Origin: Streptomyces sp. NBC_00704
GTDB taxonomy: Bacteria > Actinomycetota > Actinomycetes > Streptomycetales > Streptomycetaceae
Length of the DNA: 64,000 nt
Assembly: GCF_036226605.1 (NCBI RefSeq)
Contig: NZ_CP109000.1
Coordinates: forward strand, 6,754,501 to 6,818,500
Direction: 5' to 3'
Shown here: one piece after another, positions 51,831 to 60,423 of the stretch
Layout of the letters: each line of letters begins with the position of its first letter
Position numbering within the stretch: position 1 is the stretch's first letter
Translations under genes and position numbers: made by a program
Notes under the pieces: model-generated
Seen by the model: the letters and a program-made list of their open reading frames with translations, nothing else
Databases searched by the model: none
Told to the model about the DNA's origin: nothing

Positions 51831-52751
51831 GTGACGACGACGGCCGGTGGCGCCGGACGACTGCTGGCCATCAGCGATCTGCACATCGGCTATCCGGAGA
51901 ACCGGGCTCTGGTCGAGGCGATGGCCCCGGAGACGGACGAGGACTGGCTGCTGGTCGCGGGCGACGTCTCGGAGAACGTGGCCGACATCCGCTGGGCCCT
52001 GAAGACCCTCGCGAGCCGCTTCCGCAAGGTCGTGTGGGCGCCCGGCAACCACGAGCTGTGGTCGCACCCCGGCGACCCGGTCTCCCTGCGCGGGGTGGCC
52101 CGCTACGAGCACCTGGTGGAGGTCTGCCGCGACCTGGGCGTGACCACGCCCGAGGACCCCTACCCGGTGTGGGAGGGCCCCGGCGGCCCGGTGGTCGTCG
52201 CGCCGCTGTTCCTCCTGTACGACTACTCGTTCCTCCCGGCCGGCTGCACGACCAAGGCGGAGGGGCTGGCCTACGCGCAGAACACCGGCATCGTCTGCAA
52301 CGACGAGTACCTGCTGCACCCCGACCCGTATCCGTCCCGTGAGGCCTGGTGCCGGGCCCGGGTCGCCGAGACCGAACGCCGGCTCGCACAGATCCCGGAC
52401 GGCCTGCCCGTCGTCCCCGTCAACCACTATCCGCTGCACCGGCATCCCATGGACGTGCTGTGGCATCCGGAGTTCGCCATGTGGTGCGGCACCGAGCTGA
52501 CCGCCGACTGGCACCGCCGTTTCCGCCTCGCCGCCATGGTCTACGGCCATCTCCACATTCCGCGGACCACCTGGCAGGACGGCGTCCGCTTCGAGGAGGT
52601 GTCGGTGGGCTACCCCCGCGAGTGGCGGGGACGCCCCCAGCCGCCGGGCCGGCTGCGACGCGTCCTGCCCGCACCGCCCGGCGGGACCGGACGGCCCGCG
52701 AACCCGTCCGGGAAGCCCGCGGGGCCCGGAGAGCCGGGGGAGGCCCGGTGA
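51831..52751 (+). CDS. Calcineurin-like metallophosphoesterase
   Basis: A 306-residue phosphoesterase. The five metal-binding blocks are visible: SDLHIG, VAGDVSEN, GNHELW, VNHYPLHR and GHLHIPR. No signal peptide is present. GTG 51831 follows GGGGG. Its stop overlaps the phosphopantetheinyl transferase start by 4 bp (GTGA), so the two are co-translated. A role in removing or recycling phosphopantetheine groups is conceivable but only suggested by this pairing. About 35 C-terminal residues are Pro/Gly-rich. Confidence 0.88.
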   Translation: MTTTAGGAGRLLAISDLHIGYPENRALVEAMAPETDEDWLLVAGDVSENVADIRWALKTLASRFRKVVWAPGNHELWSHPGDPVSLRGVARYEHLVEVCRDLGVTTPEDPYPVWEGPGGPVVVAPLFLLYDYSFLPAGCTTKAEGLAYAQNTGIVCNDEYLLHPDPYPSREAWCRARVAETERRLAQIPDGLPVVPVNHYPLHRHPMDVLWHPEFAMWCGTELTADWHRRFRLAAMVYGHLHIPRTTWQDGVRFEEVSVGYPREWRGRPQPPGRLRRVLPAPPGGTGRPANPSGKPAGPGEPGEAR

Positions 52752-53443
52752 TCGGCGGACTGCTGCCCGGACCGGTGGTGGCGGTCGAGGCCTTCGGCGA
52801 GGACGGTGAGAGCGAGTTCGCGGACATGCCGCTGTTCCCGCAGGAGGAGGCGCTGCTGACCCGGGCGGTGGACAAACGCCGTCGCGAGTTCACCGTCGTG
52901 CGCGCCTGCGCCCGGCGGGCCATGGAGAAGCTCGGCGTGCCCCCGCAGCCCGTGCTGCCCGGCGAGCGCGGCGCGCCGCAGTGGCCCGCAGGACTGACGG
53001 GCAGCATGACCCACTGCGACGGCTACGGCGCCGCCGCGCTGGTCCGCGCCGACGACCTCGCCTCCCTGGGCATCGACGCCGAACCGCACGCCCCCCTACC
53101 CGACGGCGTGCTGGCCACCGTGGCCCTGCCCGCCGAGGCGGCCCGGCACGCACGCCTGGTCCGGGAGCGGCCCGAGGTGCACTGGGACCGGCTGCTGTTC
53201 AGCGCCAAGGAGTCCGTCTACAAGGCGTGGTTCCCCCTCACCCGCCAGTGGCTGGACTTCAGCGAGGCCGACATCGACCTCACGGCCGCCGCGGGCCCCG
53301 GCGCGGACCCGCAGGGGACGTTCCGGGCCCGCCTGCTCGTGCCCGGGCCGCTGGTGGGCGGCCGGCGGCTCGGGCACTTCGAGGGCCGCTGGACCGTCCG
53401 GCGCGGCCTGGTGGCCACGGCCGTGACGGTCCGGCACGGCTGA
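52748..53443 (+). CDS. 4'-phosphopantetheinyl transferase (Sfp/EntD type)
   Basis: A 231-residue transferase moving 4'-phosphopantetheine from CoA to carrier proteins of polyketide, peptide or fatty-acid synthases. The magnesium motif is LGIDAEP and the catalytic motif SAKESVYKAWFP (KE...K). The N-terminal ARRAMEKLG segment and SMTHCDGYGAAAL are also family features. It is EntD-like in length. In S. coelicolor SCO6673 is the corresponding enzyme, as I recall. It is encoded away from any synthase here, so it probably serves the whole genome. Confidence 0.92.
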   Translation: MIGGLLPGPVVAVEAFGEDGESEFADMPLFPQEEALLTRAVDKRRREFTVVRACARRAMEKLGVPPQPVLPGERGAPQWPAGLTGSMTHCDGYGAAALVRADDLASLGIDAEPHAPLPDGVLATVALPAEAARHARLVRERPEVHWDRLLFSAKESVYKAWFPLTRQWLDFSEADIDLTAAAGPGADPQGTFRARLLVPGPLVGGRRLGHFEGRWTVRRGLVATAVTVRHG

Positions 53444-53459
53444 GGCCGCGGCCCGGCGC

Positions 53460-53735
53460 TCACGCGCCGGGGCACCAGCTGTGCAGCAGCCGGAAGAACT
53501 CCTCCTCGTTGCCCGTGAGCCCGGCGTCCGCCAGGGCCCGCTCCGCCTCGGCCAGCACGGAGGGCGGCACCACGGGCGGCAGCCGGTCCTGCGATGCGCC
53601 GGAGCGGCGTGCGCCGGACAGGTGGGCGCCCTCCCGGCCCCCCTCGTCGCCGAAGGCGGCCCGTACGGTGTGCAGCAGCCTCAGGTAGGCCTGCACGGCG
53701 GTGCGCTCGCGGTCGGTCAGTACGGCTGTGGGCAT
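53460..53735 (-). CDS. Small protein of unknown function
   Basis: A 91-residue soluble protein from ATG 53735 with GGGGAG upstream. The N-terminus (TDRERTAVQAYLRLLHTVRAA) and C-terminus (LAEAERALADAGLTGNEEEFFRLL) look helical, joined by a Gly/Ser/Arg-rich linker. Convergent with the PPTase gene, 16 bp from its stop. Similar small proteins are common in Streptomyces without assigned function. Confidence 0.6.
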   Translation of the reverse strand: MPTAVLTDRERTAVQAYLRLLHTVRAAFGDEGGREGAHLSGARRSGASQDRLPPVVPPSVLAEAERALADAGLTGNEEEFFRLLHSWCPGA

Positions 53736-54162
53736 CGGTCGGCTCTCCCCGTGTCGGCGTCGTCTCCCACGCGCCCCGACGGCGCGTACGCCCCCGTGCG
53801 GCGGCGCACCACCCAGCTTGCCGCCCACCACTGACAATCCGGCCGCGCAGCGCGTCGGTTCGCCCGCTCAGCGCAGGCGGAAACCCGCCCGCGATCCCTC
53901 CCGGCTCCCCTCCCCGCCGCCTCCAAGGCCCGTCCCGGCCCTTTCAGGAGACGGATCCTCGCCGCTGCGAGGGCTTCCGGGGAGCACGGAGCCGCGCCTG
54001 TGCCCGCGCAACGGCGCCCGCGCCCGCACTCGCGCCCGCTCGGTCGTCGTCATCGTGGGTGAACATGCGGCGCCCGTCCGCCCGTCCGCCCGTCCGCCCG
54101 TCCGTCTGTCCGTTCCTCCGGCCGTCCGTCGGTCCGCCCGGTCGTGCCGGGGAGCGGGCCGG
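53736..54162. other. Gene-free low-complexity region
   Basis: About 430 bp with no convincing gene on either strand. It is rich in CG-only words (CGCCCG, GCCCGC) and includes the 8-bp array at 54072-54135. No promoter or hairpin stands out. Confidence 0.5.
54072..54135. repeat. 8-bp tandem repeat GCCCGTCC
   Basis: Eight consecutive 8-bp units, the first four perfect GCCCGTCC and the next four diverged (each ending TCC). It lies just downstream of the ImmA/IrrE gene end. Confidence 0.85.
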
Positions 54163-54711
54163 TCAGCTCTGCGGGCCGAGGTATCCCAGCGACGCCTCGA
54201 TCCGGCCCGCCAGATGATCGCGCTGGCCGCGGCCGCGCGGCGCCGAACCCGGCAGCCAGGCCCGGCACTTGCTGGCCAGCAGCAGGCCGAACGTCTCGGC
54301 CTGCCGTTCGTCGGCCAGATCGAAGCGGGTGCGCGCGGCGACGCTGCGCACGGTCGCCTGGAGGTCCGCTCCGTCGCTGAGTAAACGGGCCGCGACCGTC
54401 GCGCCCTCGACGTGATGGCCGCAGTGGCCCGCCTTCATGTGCCACAGCTCGTGCCCGAGGATCACCAACTGGTGGTCGGGGGCGGTGCGTTCCTCGATGA
54501 CGACCAGATCCTGGTCGGCCATGTCGAGCCACAGTCCGCTCGCCGTGTCGGCGGGGAAGGAAGCCATGCGGAAATGGACCGGGCGGCCGCGCCGTCTGCT
54601 CATCCCGTCGCACAGGGCGGTGTACAGGTCCGCCGGCGCCGAGGGGGCCGGAAGGGCCAGCTCCGCGACCAGTTCGCCGCTCAGGCGGCGCATTTCCTTG
54701 GCGATGTTCAC
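54163..54711 (-). CDS. ImmA/IrrE-family metallopeptidase
   Basis: A 182-residue zinc peptidase with HELWH (His87, Glu88, His91) and a downstream Glu in DERQAETFG as third ligand. ImmA/IrrE enzymes cleave cognate XRE-type repressors to induce stress or mobile-element genes. The gene follows an XRE regulator gene on the same strand, supporting such a pair. GTG 54711 has GGGGGAG five bases upstream; GTG 54729 would overlap the XRE stop by 4 bp and is an alternative. Confidence 0.88.
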   Translation of the reverse strand: MNIAKEMRRLSGELVAELALPAPSAPADLYTALCDGMSRRRGRPVHFRMASFPADTASGLWLDMADQDLVVIEERTAPDHQLVILGHELWHMKAGHCGHHVEGATVAARLLSDGADLQATVRSVAARTRFDLADERQAETFGLLLASKCRAWLPGSAPRGRGQRDHLAGRIEASLGYLGPQS

Positions 54712-54725
54712 GCTTCTCCCCCGGA

Positions 54726-55382
54726 TCACGACTCGGGCCGCTTCACGCTCTCCAGGAGCATGTCCAGCCACTCGGCGACCTTGTCGCGGTGCTGGTCGGT
54801 GGGCAGCTGGGCCGCCCGCCACGCGATCCCGCGCACGCCGTGGTCCTGGAGCAGGCGCTCCAGCGGGTCCGAGGCGGCCGCGGCCGCCTCGCGCGCGGCG
54901 AGTTTCTGCAGCAACTCCTGCTCGGTGTGCTGGAGGGCGCCCGCGAGCGCCTCCGGGTCCTCGGCCGTGAGGAACCCCGCGTGCACGCGGAAGAACCGCT
55001 GGAGGGCGTCGCAGTGCTCCATCGTCGGACGCCGGTCGCCGTTGATGAGGGCGCCCGCCTGCTGGCGCGACATGCCGGCGCCGTCGGCGATCTCCTGCTG
55101 GGTGTACTTGCGGCCGTTGGGCTTGAGCCGCGTACGGCGCAGCAGGTCGAGACGTTGCAGGAAGCGTGCCTGGACGTCGGGCTCCCCGGCGGGCCGGCCG
55201 CTCAGCAGGGCCTTGACCACGGACTCCGGGACCCCGGAGGCGACGGACAGCCGCCCCGTGGCGAAGACCTCCGCGTGCGGCACGCCCAGCCGGTCGGCGA
55301 GCGCGGCGACACGGGCGACGACGGCCGACAGCAGCACCGTCGCCGCGGCGCCCGGAACCTCGAAGCCATCCTCCGCCACCGA
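54726..55382 (-). CDS. XRE-family helix-turn-helix regulator
   Basis: A 218-residue regulator. The HTH is YTQQEIADGAGMSRQQAGALINGDRRPTMEHCDALQRFF (split; near residues 90-130). The flanking regions are Ala/Glu/Leu-rich and helical. I use GTG 55382, seven bases after AGGAGA; upstream in-frame starts up to 55511 are less well supported. It is the likely partner and substrate of the ImmA/IrrE peptidase that follows, and the divergent neighbour of an MmyB-type domain gene. Confidence 0.82.
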   Translation of the reverse strand, partial: SVAEDGFEVPGAAATVLLSAVVARVAALADRLGVPHAEVFATGRLSVASGVPESVVKALLSGRPAGEPDVQARFLQRLDLLRRTRLKPNGRKYTQQEIADGAGMSRQQAGALINGDRRPTMEHCDALQRFFRVHAGFLTAEDPEALAGALQHTEQELLQKLAAREAAAAASDPLERLLQDHGVRGIAWRAAQLPTDQHRDKVAEWLDMLLESVKRPES

Positions 55383-55546
55383 CAGGTCTCCTAGGTCTCT
55401 CACGTCCCTCTCACAGGCACACGATCGCCGACACGGACGGTCGCCGTGAACTGCGTGGAGAGTAGCGGGTCTTTCGAACTCACATCCAGGCCTCGCCACA
55501 ACTGTGGCCAATTTCAGCCGTCAACGACCGTGGAATGCCACGATAG

Positions 55547-55576
55547 TTGACATGCCTCGCGTCCGGGCAGCAGGAT
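55547..55576 (+). promoter_or_regulatory. Promoter of the MmyB-like gene
   Basis: Consensus TTGACA (55547-55552), an 18-bp spacer and CAGGAT (55571-55576), giving a leader of about 40 nt before ATG 55622. This is a typical HrdB-type housekeeping promoter. Confidence 0.65.
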
Positions 55577-55621
55577 CGGGGACCGCGTGAAGGCCGCATA
55601 GGCAAGAGGGGTGACCTCCCG

Positions 55622-56290
55622 ATGGCATATCAGGCAGGAGGGCAGCGGTCCGCGCCGCGGCCCGTCCCCGAGAGTCCCGAGGCCCAGGCCTATCTGCAGG
55701 ACTACGGCGTCTACCTGGACGCCGTCCCCTTCCCGTCCGTCGTGCTCGACCACCGCTGGGACGTGGTGCTGTCCAACGCCGCATTCGCGTCACTTTTCCG
55801 CGACGTGAGCCCGCATCCGACGGCCCACCCGACCGACAACTTCCTGCGGTTCGTCCTGTTCCATCCCGACGCGTCCGCGGTTCTCGGCGACCACGAGACC
55901 GGCTGGTGCCTGCCGATGCTCGCGGGCTTCTCCGCGGCCGTGGAACGCCACGCGCACGACCACGTCCTTCAGGCGATCCGCCGCGAGATCGGCCAGGACC
56001 CCATCATGGAGGCCGCCTACCGGCACGGGCTGCCGCACTGGGTCCGCGCGGTCGGCGAGGGCGCCGTCGAGCACGACGGGGCGGTCCGCTCGCTGCTGCA
56101 CCCCGACCCGCGCCGGGGCGCCACGGAGTGCCGCATCGTTACCGAGACCCCGAGGACCCTGCGGGACATGGGGTACACGCGGCTGACCATGGTGCTGCGC
56201 GAGGCCCGTCCGGCCGCCGCGACCGGCAGAGCGCGCGGCGTCCGCCGCGGCGCGAGCCATCTCAGCGTGGTCCCGCCTCCGGCGGGCTGA
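55622..56290 (+). CDS. MmyB-like ligand-binding domain protein without HTH
   Basis: A 222-residue protein resembling the PAS-like ligand-binding domain of MmyB regulators: PSVVLDHRWDVVLSNAAFASLF, then NFLRFVLFHPDA and HDHVLQAIRREIGQDP. Most MmyB proteins carry an N-terminal XRE helix-turn-helix; here only about 25 residues precede the domain. The HTH may have been lost or be supplied by the divergent XRE protein. ATG 55622 is used. The C-terminus runs into the tandem hairpin repeats after 56271. Confidence 0.75.
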   Translation: MAYQAGGQRSAPRPVPESPEAQAYLQDYGVYLDAVPFPSVVLDHRWDVVLSNAAFASLFRDVSPHPTAHPTDNFLRFVLFHPDASAVLGDHETGWCLPMLAGFSAAVERHAHDHVLQAIRREIGQDPIMEAAYRHGLPHWVRAVGEGAVEHDGAVRSLLHPDPRRGATECRIVTETPRTLRDMGYTRLTMVLREARPAAATGRARGVRRGASHLSVVPPPAG

Positions 56291-56384
56291 CCGCCACCGG
56301 CGGGCTGACCGCCACCGGGGTCCCGCCTCCGGCGGGCTGACCGCCACCGGGGCCCCGCTCCCGGCGGGTTGACCGCCATCGGGG
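56271..56384. repeat. Tandem 32-bp repeats with CCCGCC/GGCGGG hairpins
   Basis: Two full 32-bp units (56321-56352 and 56353-56384, the second diverged) are preceded by a 28-bp and a 22-bp partial unit. Each full unit contains CCCGCCTCCGGCGGG or a variant that folds into a hairpin. The array overlaps the end of the MmyB-like gene and could serve as multiple terminators. Confidence 0.8.
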
Positions 56385-56943
56385 CCGCCCCACCCTCGAA
56401 ACGCAGCCGCCGCCCCCGACGCCCGGCTCCGACGCGCCCGGCCCCGGTTCCGCCCGCCGTGCCCGTAGCCCTCCGGATCTCCCCGCTTCCCGAGATGCCG
56501 CGATACCCGCGACACCACGCTTCCCTCGATCCCCGCCCCTCCATGTCGTCGATCTCCTCGGTTCCGCCCGTCCGAGGCGCTGGCCCCCTCGGGCGCGCGC
56601 GGGGCGGCGGGCGACCGGTCCCGGCGCGAGCGGCGCCGGCCCGTCCGTACGCGGCCGTTCGGTTCCTCCGCGGCTCGTGGACTTCGTCCTCCGAGCGGCT
56701 CCCGCCCGGTTCCCCGGACTTTCGCGGCAGCGGCAGCGGCCGCCGCGGAGTCGCCGTCGGGACCGGCTCCGGGGCCGCGTCCCGGCCCGGCCGGGCACCG
56801 CCGGCGTTCAGGTCGCCGACGGCGCCCGGGCCGTCCGGCTCCCTCGCTCCCTCTCGTCTCCCTCCCGTGTCTCCCGCGCGCGGCGTCGCCGACGGGCGGG
56901 CCGGGCTTGTCGTTCACCCCCTCGTCCGCCCCTCCGGATTTAC
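56385..56943. other. Gene-free region upstream of the LacI gene
   Basis: About 560 bp with no supported gene. The open frames present are Arg/Pro/Ser-rich and look non-coding. CT-rich strings dominate. Nothing recognisable apart from the operator region at its right end. Confidence 0.5.
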
Positions 56944-56980
56944 GCAAGCTGCTTGCATTTCTTGCGCTATTCTTGCGCGC
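56944..56980. promoter_or_regulatory. MalR-like CTTGC operator cluster and leaderless promoter
   Basis: GCAAGC-T-GCTTGC (56944-56956) is a perfect palindrome, followed by two direct TTCTTGCGC-type boxes. CTTGCA repeats of this kind are operators of LacI-family MalR/Reg1 regulators in Streptomyces amylase and maltose promoters. TATTCT (56968-56973) 7 bp before the ATG fits a leaderless lacI transcript. Confidence 0.6.
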
Positions 56981-57976
56981 ATGACGCGACGACTTGCGGA
57001 AGTGGCCAAGAAGGTCGGGGTCAGCGAGGCCACGGTCAGCCGGGTGCTCAACGGCAGGCCCGGGGTGTCCGAGGCCACCCGGCAGGCGGTGCTGTCCGCC
57101 CTGGACGTCCTCGGCTACGAGCGGCCGACCCAGCTGCGCGGGGAGCGCGCCCGGCTCGTCGGGCTGGTGCTGCCCGAGTTGCAGAACCCCATCTTCCCGG
57201 CGTTCGCCGAGGTCATCGGGGGCGCGCTTGCTCAGCTCGGCCTCACGCCGGTGCTGTGCACACAGACCAAGGGCGGGGTCTCCGAGGCCGACTACGTCGA
57301 CCTGCTGCTCCAGCAGCAGGTGTCCGGCGTCGTCTTCGCCGGCGGTCTCTACGCCCAGGCCGACGCCCCGCACGACCATTACCGGCGGCTCGCCGACCGC
57401 AACATCCCGGTCGTGCTGGTCAACGCGTCCATCGACGACCTCGGCTTCCCCGGCGTCTCCTGCGACGACGCCGTGGCGGTCGAGCAGGCCTGGCGGCACC
57501 TGGCCTCGCTCGGGCACGAGCGCATCGGCCTGCTGCTCGGACCGGGCGACCACGTGCCCTCCGCGCGCAAACTGGCCGCCGCGCGGGCGCTCGGCGACCT
57601 CCCCGACGAACGCGTCGCCCGGGCCATGTTCTCCATCGAGGGCGGTCACGCGGCCGCCGCCCGGCTCATCGACCGGGGAGTCACCGGCTTCATCTGCGCC
57701 AGCGACCCGCTGGCCCTCGGCGCTGTCCGCGCCGCCCGCCGCAAGGGCCTCGACGTGCCCGGCCGGGTCTCGGTGGTCGGCTACGACGACTCCGCGCTGA
57801 TGAACTGCACCGAGCCGCCGCTCACCACCGTGCGCCAGCCCATCGAGGCCATGGGCAGGGCGGCCGTCGAGTTGCTGAACGCGCAGGTCGCCGGGGGCGT
57901 CGTAGCCGCCGACGAGCTGCTCTTCGAGCCCGAGCTGGTGGTCCGGGGCTCCACCGGGCAGGCGCCCCGCGACTGA
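56981..57976 (+). CDS. LacI-family transcriptional regulator
   Basis: A 331-residue repressor. Residues 1-50 form the HTH and hinge (RLAEVAKKVGVSEATVSRVLNGRPG), followed by a periplasmic-binding-protein-like sensor with VSVVGYDDS and TTVRQPIEAMG. No ribosome site precedes ATG 56981. It is first in the alpha-glucoside locus, co-directional with the importer, and its own promoter carries CTTGC boxes, so it probably autoregulates and represses the importer and glycosidases. Similar to the MalR/AglR group. Confidence 0.9.
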   Translation: MTRRLAEVAKKVGVSEATVSRVLNGRPGVSEATRQAVLSALDVLGYERPTQLRGERARLVGLVLPELQNPIFPAFAEVIGGALAQLGLTPVLCTQTKGGVSEADYVDLLLQQQVSGVVFAGGLYAQADAPHDHYRRLADRNIPVVLVNASIDDLGFPGVSCDDAVAVEQAWRHLASLGHERIGLLLGPGDHVPSARKLAAARALGDLPDERVARAMFSIEGGHAAAARLIDRGVTGFICASDPLALGAVRAARRKGLDVPGRVSVVGYDDSALMNCTEPPLTTVRQPIEAMGRAAVELLNAQVAGGVVAADELLFEPELVVRGSTGQAPRD

Positions 57977-58124
57977 TCTGCGGCCGCCTGTCGAATAATT
58001 ACAGATTCTGCGCGACATCTTGCGGACGCCTGTCGCCGGTGCTTGAGTGTGCCGCGCCAGCACGGCGGCGGCCTCGACCCGTCGCCGTGGGGCCTTCCTT
58101 GCTCCTGCCCAGAGGGGTCCACCG
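57977..58124 (+). promoter_or_regulatory. Regulatory gap before the alpha-glucoside importer
   Basis: A 148-bp gap. It starts with an AT-rich stretch (57994-58010) and contains ATCTTGCGG near 58015, matching the TCTTGCG boxes upstream of lacI. A second LacI-controlled promoter for the importer operon is likely, though -35/-10 boxes are not clear. Confidence 0.4.
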
Positions 58125-59465
58125 ATGACAAGCACCGGGTTCCGTCGTACCGTCGCCGCGCTCGGCGTCGGCTGCCTCGTCCTCACCGCCTGCGGGTCGA
58201 ACGACGACAGCGCGAGCGGGAAGACCCGCATCACGGTCAACTGCATGCCCCCCAAGAGCGCCGCGGTCGACCGCCGGTTCTTCGAGGAGGACGTCGCGGC
58301 CTTCGAGAAGCAGAACCCGGACATCGACGTCGTACCCCACGACGCGTTCCCCTGCCAGGACCCCAAGACCTTCGACGCCAAACTCGCCGGCGGCCAGATG
58401 GAGGACGTCTTCTACACGTACTTCACCGACGCCCGGCACGTCGTCGACATCGAACAGGCCGCCGACCTCACGCCGTACCTCAAGGAGTCGAAGGGCTACG
58501 GCGCCGTCCAGAAGCAGCTGCGCGACATCTACACCGTCGACGGCAAGGTCTACGGCGTTCCGCGCACCGGCTACTCCATGGGGCTGATCTACAACCGCGC
58601 GCTCTTCGAGAAGGCCGGCCTCGACCCCGACAGACCACCGGCCACCTGGGCGGAACTGCGCGCGGACGCCAGGCGGATCGCCGCGCTCGGCGACGGCACG
58701 GTCGGCTACGCCGACTACAGCGCCCAGAACCAGGGAGGCTGGCACTTCACCGCCGAGATGTACGCGCAGGGCGGGGACGTGGTGAGCGCCGACGGCCGCA
58801 GGGCCGCCGTCGACACGCCCGCGGGCCACGCCGTGCTGCGCACCCTGCACGACATGCGCTGGAGCGACGACTCCATGGGCAGCAAGCAGCTCCTCGTCAT
58901 CAACGACGTCCAGCAGCTGATGGGCTCGGGCAAGCTCGGCATGTACCTCTCCGCCCCCGACAACATCCCGATCCTGGTCAAGGAGAAGGGCGGCGACTAC
59001 AAGGACCTCGCCCTCGCGCCGATGCCCGGCGGCAAGGGCACCCTCATCGGCGGCGACGGCTACATGTTCCGCAAGAGCGACACTCCCGAGCAGATCCGCG
59101 CCGGCCTGAAGTGGCTCGACCACATGTTCCTCACCCCCGGCGACGGTTTCCTCGGCGACTACGCCCGCGCCGAGAAGGCGGACGCCCCGGTCGGCCTGCC
59201 GGAGCCGCGACTGTTCACCGGCGCCGCCGACGCCAGGGACCAGCAGGTCAAGAAGGCCAACGCCAACGTGCCCGTGGAGAACTACCAGGCCTTCCTCGAC
59301 GGCAGCCGGCGCCTGCGGATGAGGATCGAGCCGCCGCACGCCCAGCAGATCTACTCCGTCCTCGACGGCGCCGTCTCCGCCGTCCTCACCAAGAAGGACG
59401 CCGACATCGACCGGCTCCTCAAGGACGCCTCGGCCAAGATCGACGGCATCCTGGCCCGGGGCTGA
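58125..59465 (+). CDS. Alpha-glucoside-type ABC substrate-binding lipoprotein
   Basis: A 446-residue family 1 solute-binding protein. The lipobox LTAC places Cys near residue 23. The body has the YNRALFEKAGLDPDRPPATWAEL motif common to sugar binders. ATG 58125 follows AGAGGGG. The operon then encodes two permeases, a GH13 alpha-glucosidase and a GH87 enzyme, so the substrate is probably an alpha-linked glucooligosaccharide, possibly nigero-oligosaccharides from alpha-1,3-glucan. MsiK is presumed to supply ATPase activity. Confidence 0.9.
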   Translation: MTSTGFRRTVAALGVGCLVLTACGSNDDSASGKTRITVNCMPPKSAAVDRRFFEEDVAAFEKQNPDIDVVPHDAFPCQDPKTFDAKLAGGQMEDVFYTYFTDARHVVDIEQAADLTPYLKESKGYGAVQKQLRDIYTVDGKVYGVPRTGYSMGLIYNRALFEKAGLDPDRPPATWAELRADARRIAALGDGTVGYADYSAQNQGGWHFTAEMYAQGGDVVSADGRRAAVDTPAGHAVLRTLHDMRWSDDSMGSKQLLVINDVQQLMGSGKLGMYLSAPDNIPILVKEKGGDYKDLALAPMPGGKGTLIGGDGYMFRKSDTPEQIRAGLKWLDHMFLTPGDGFLGDYARAEKADAPVGLPEPRLFTGAADARDQQVKKANANVPVENYQAFLDGSRRLRMRIEPPHAQQIYSVLDGAVSAVLTKKDADIDRLLKDASAKIDGILARG

Positions 59466-59469
59466 ACCG

Positions 59470-60423
59470 ATGACCGAGACCGCGACCCCCCGGCCCGTCG
59501 AGGCGGTGCCGGTCCACCAGGTGCAGGCGCCGCCCCCGGCAGGGGGCAGGGGGCGGCGCCGCCTCGCCGAGCAGGCCCGCGCCTACGCCTTCCTCCTCGG
59601 CGGACTGATCTGCTTCGCCCTGTTCTCCTGGTACCCGGCGATCCGCGCGGTGGTGATCGCCTTCCAGAAGTACACGCCGGGATCCGCGCCCGAGTGGGTC
59701 GGCACCGCCAACTTCACCCGCGTCCTGCACGATCCGGAGTTCGCCGCCGCCTGGCGCAACACGCTCGCCTTCACGCTGCTCGCCCTGCTGATCGGCTTCG
59801 CGGTCCCCTTCGCGCTCGCCCTCGTCCTGAACGAACTCCGGCACGCCAGGGCGTTCTTCAGGGTCGTGGTCTATCTGCCCGTGATGATCCCGCCGGTGGT
59901 CAGCGCCCTGCTGTGGAAGTGGTTCTACGATCCCGGCGCCGGACTCGCCAACGAGGCGCTGCGCTTCGCGCACCTGCCCACCTCGAACTGGACCAACGGC
60001 GCCGACACCGCGCTCGTCTCCCTCGTCCTGGTGACGACCTGGGCCAACCTGGGCGGCACCGTCCTGATCTACCTGGCCGCGCTTCAGTCCATCCCCGGCG
60101 AACTCTACGAGGCGGCCGAGCTGGACGGCGCCGGCCTCTGGCAGCGCGTCCGGCACGTCACGATCCCCCAGACCAGGTTCGTCATCCTGATGCTGATGCT
60201 CCTTCAGATCATCGCCACCATGCAGGTGTTCACCGAACCCTTCGTGATCACCGGTGGCGGCCCGGAGGACGCCACGGTCACCGTCCTCTACCTCATCTAC
60301 AAGTACGCCTTCCTCTACAACGACTTCGGCGGGGCCTGCGCGCTCAGCGTCATGCTGCTGGCGCTGCTCGCCGTCTTCTCCGCCCTGTACCTGCGGCTCA
60401 CCGGCTCCGGGGAGGACGCGTGA
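59470..60423 (+). CDS. Alpha-glucoside-type ABC permease (MalF type)
   Basis: A 317-residue permease with six membrane spans and the EAA loop YEAAELDGAGLWQRVRHVTIPQ. It starts 4 bp after the binding-protein stop and overlaps the next permease by 4 bp. An N-terminal cytoplasmic tail of about 35 residues is Pro/Arg-rich. Confidence 0.9.
   Translation: MTETATPRPVEAVPVHQVQAPPPAGGRGRRRLAEQARAYAFLLGGLICFALFSWYPAIRAVVIAFQKYTPGSAPEWVGTANFTRVLHDPEFAAAWRNTLAFTLLALLIGFAVPFALALVLNELRHARAFFRVVVYLPVMIPPVVSALLWKWFYDPGAGLANEALRFAHLPTSNWTNGADTALVSLVLVTTWANLGGTVLIYLAALQSIPGELYEAAELDGAGLWQRVRHVTIPQTRFVILMLMLLQIIATMQVFTEPFVITGGGPEDATVTVLYLIYKYAFLYNDFGGACALSVMLLALLAVFSALYLRLTGSGEDA

Noticed and set aside
54072..54135. 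CRISPR-like array
   Set aside because: Units are 8 bp and contiguous with no spacers, and there are no cas genes.
56271..56384. CRISPR-like repeats of 32 bp
   Set aside because: Repeats abut without unique spacers and partial copies occur; a hairpin repeat explains them better.
56369..56980. N-terminal extension of the LacI reading frame
   Set aside because: The extension is Arg/Pro/Ser-rich and precedes an intact HTH that normally starts within a few residues of Met. The operator cluster lies in it.
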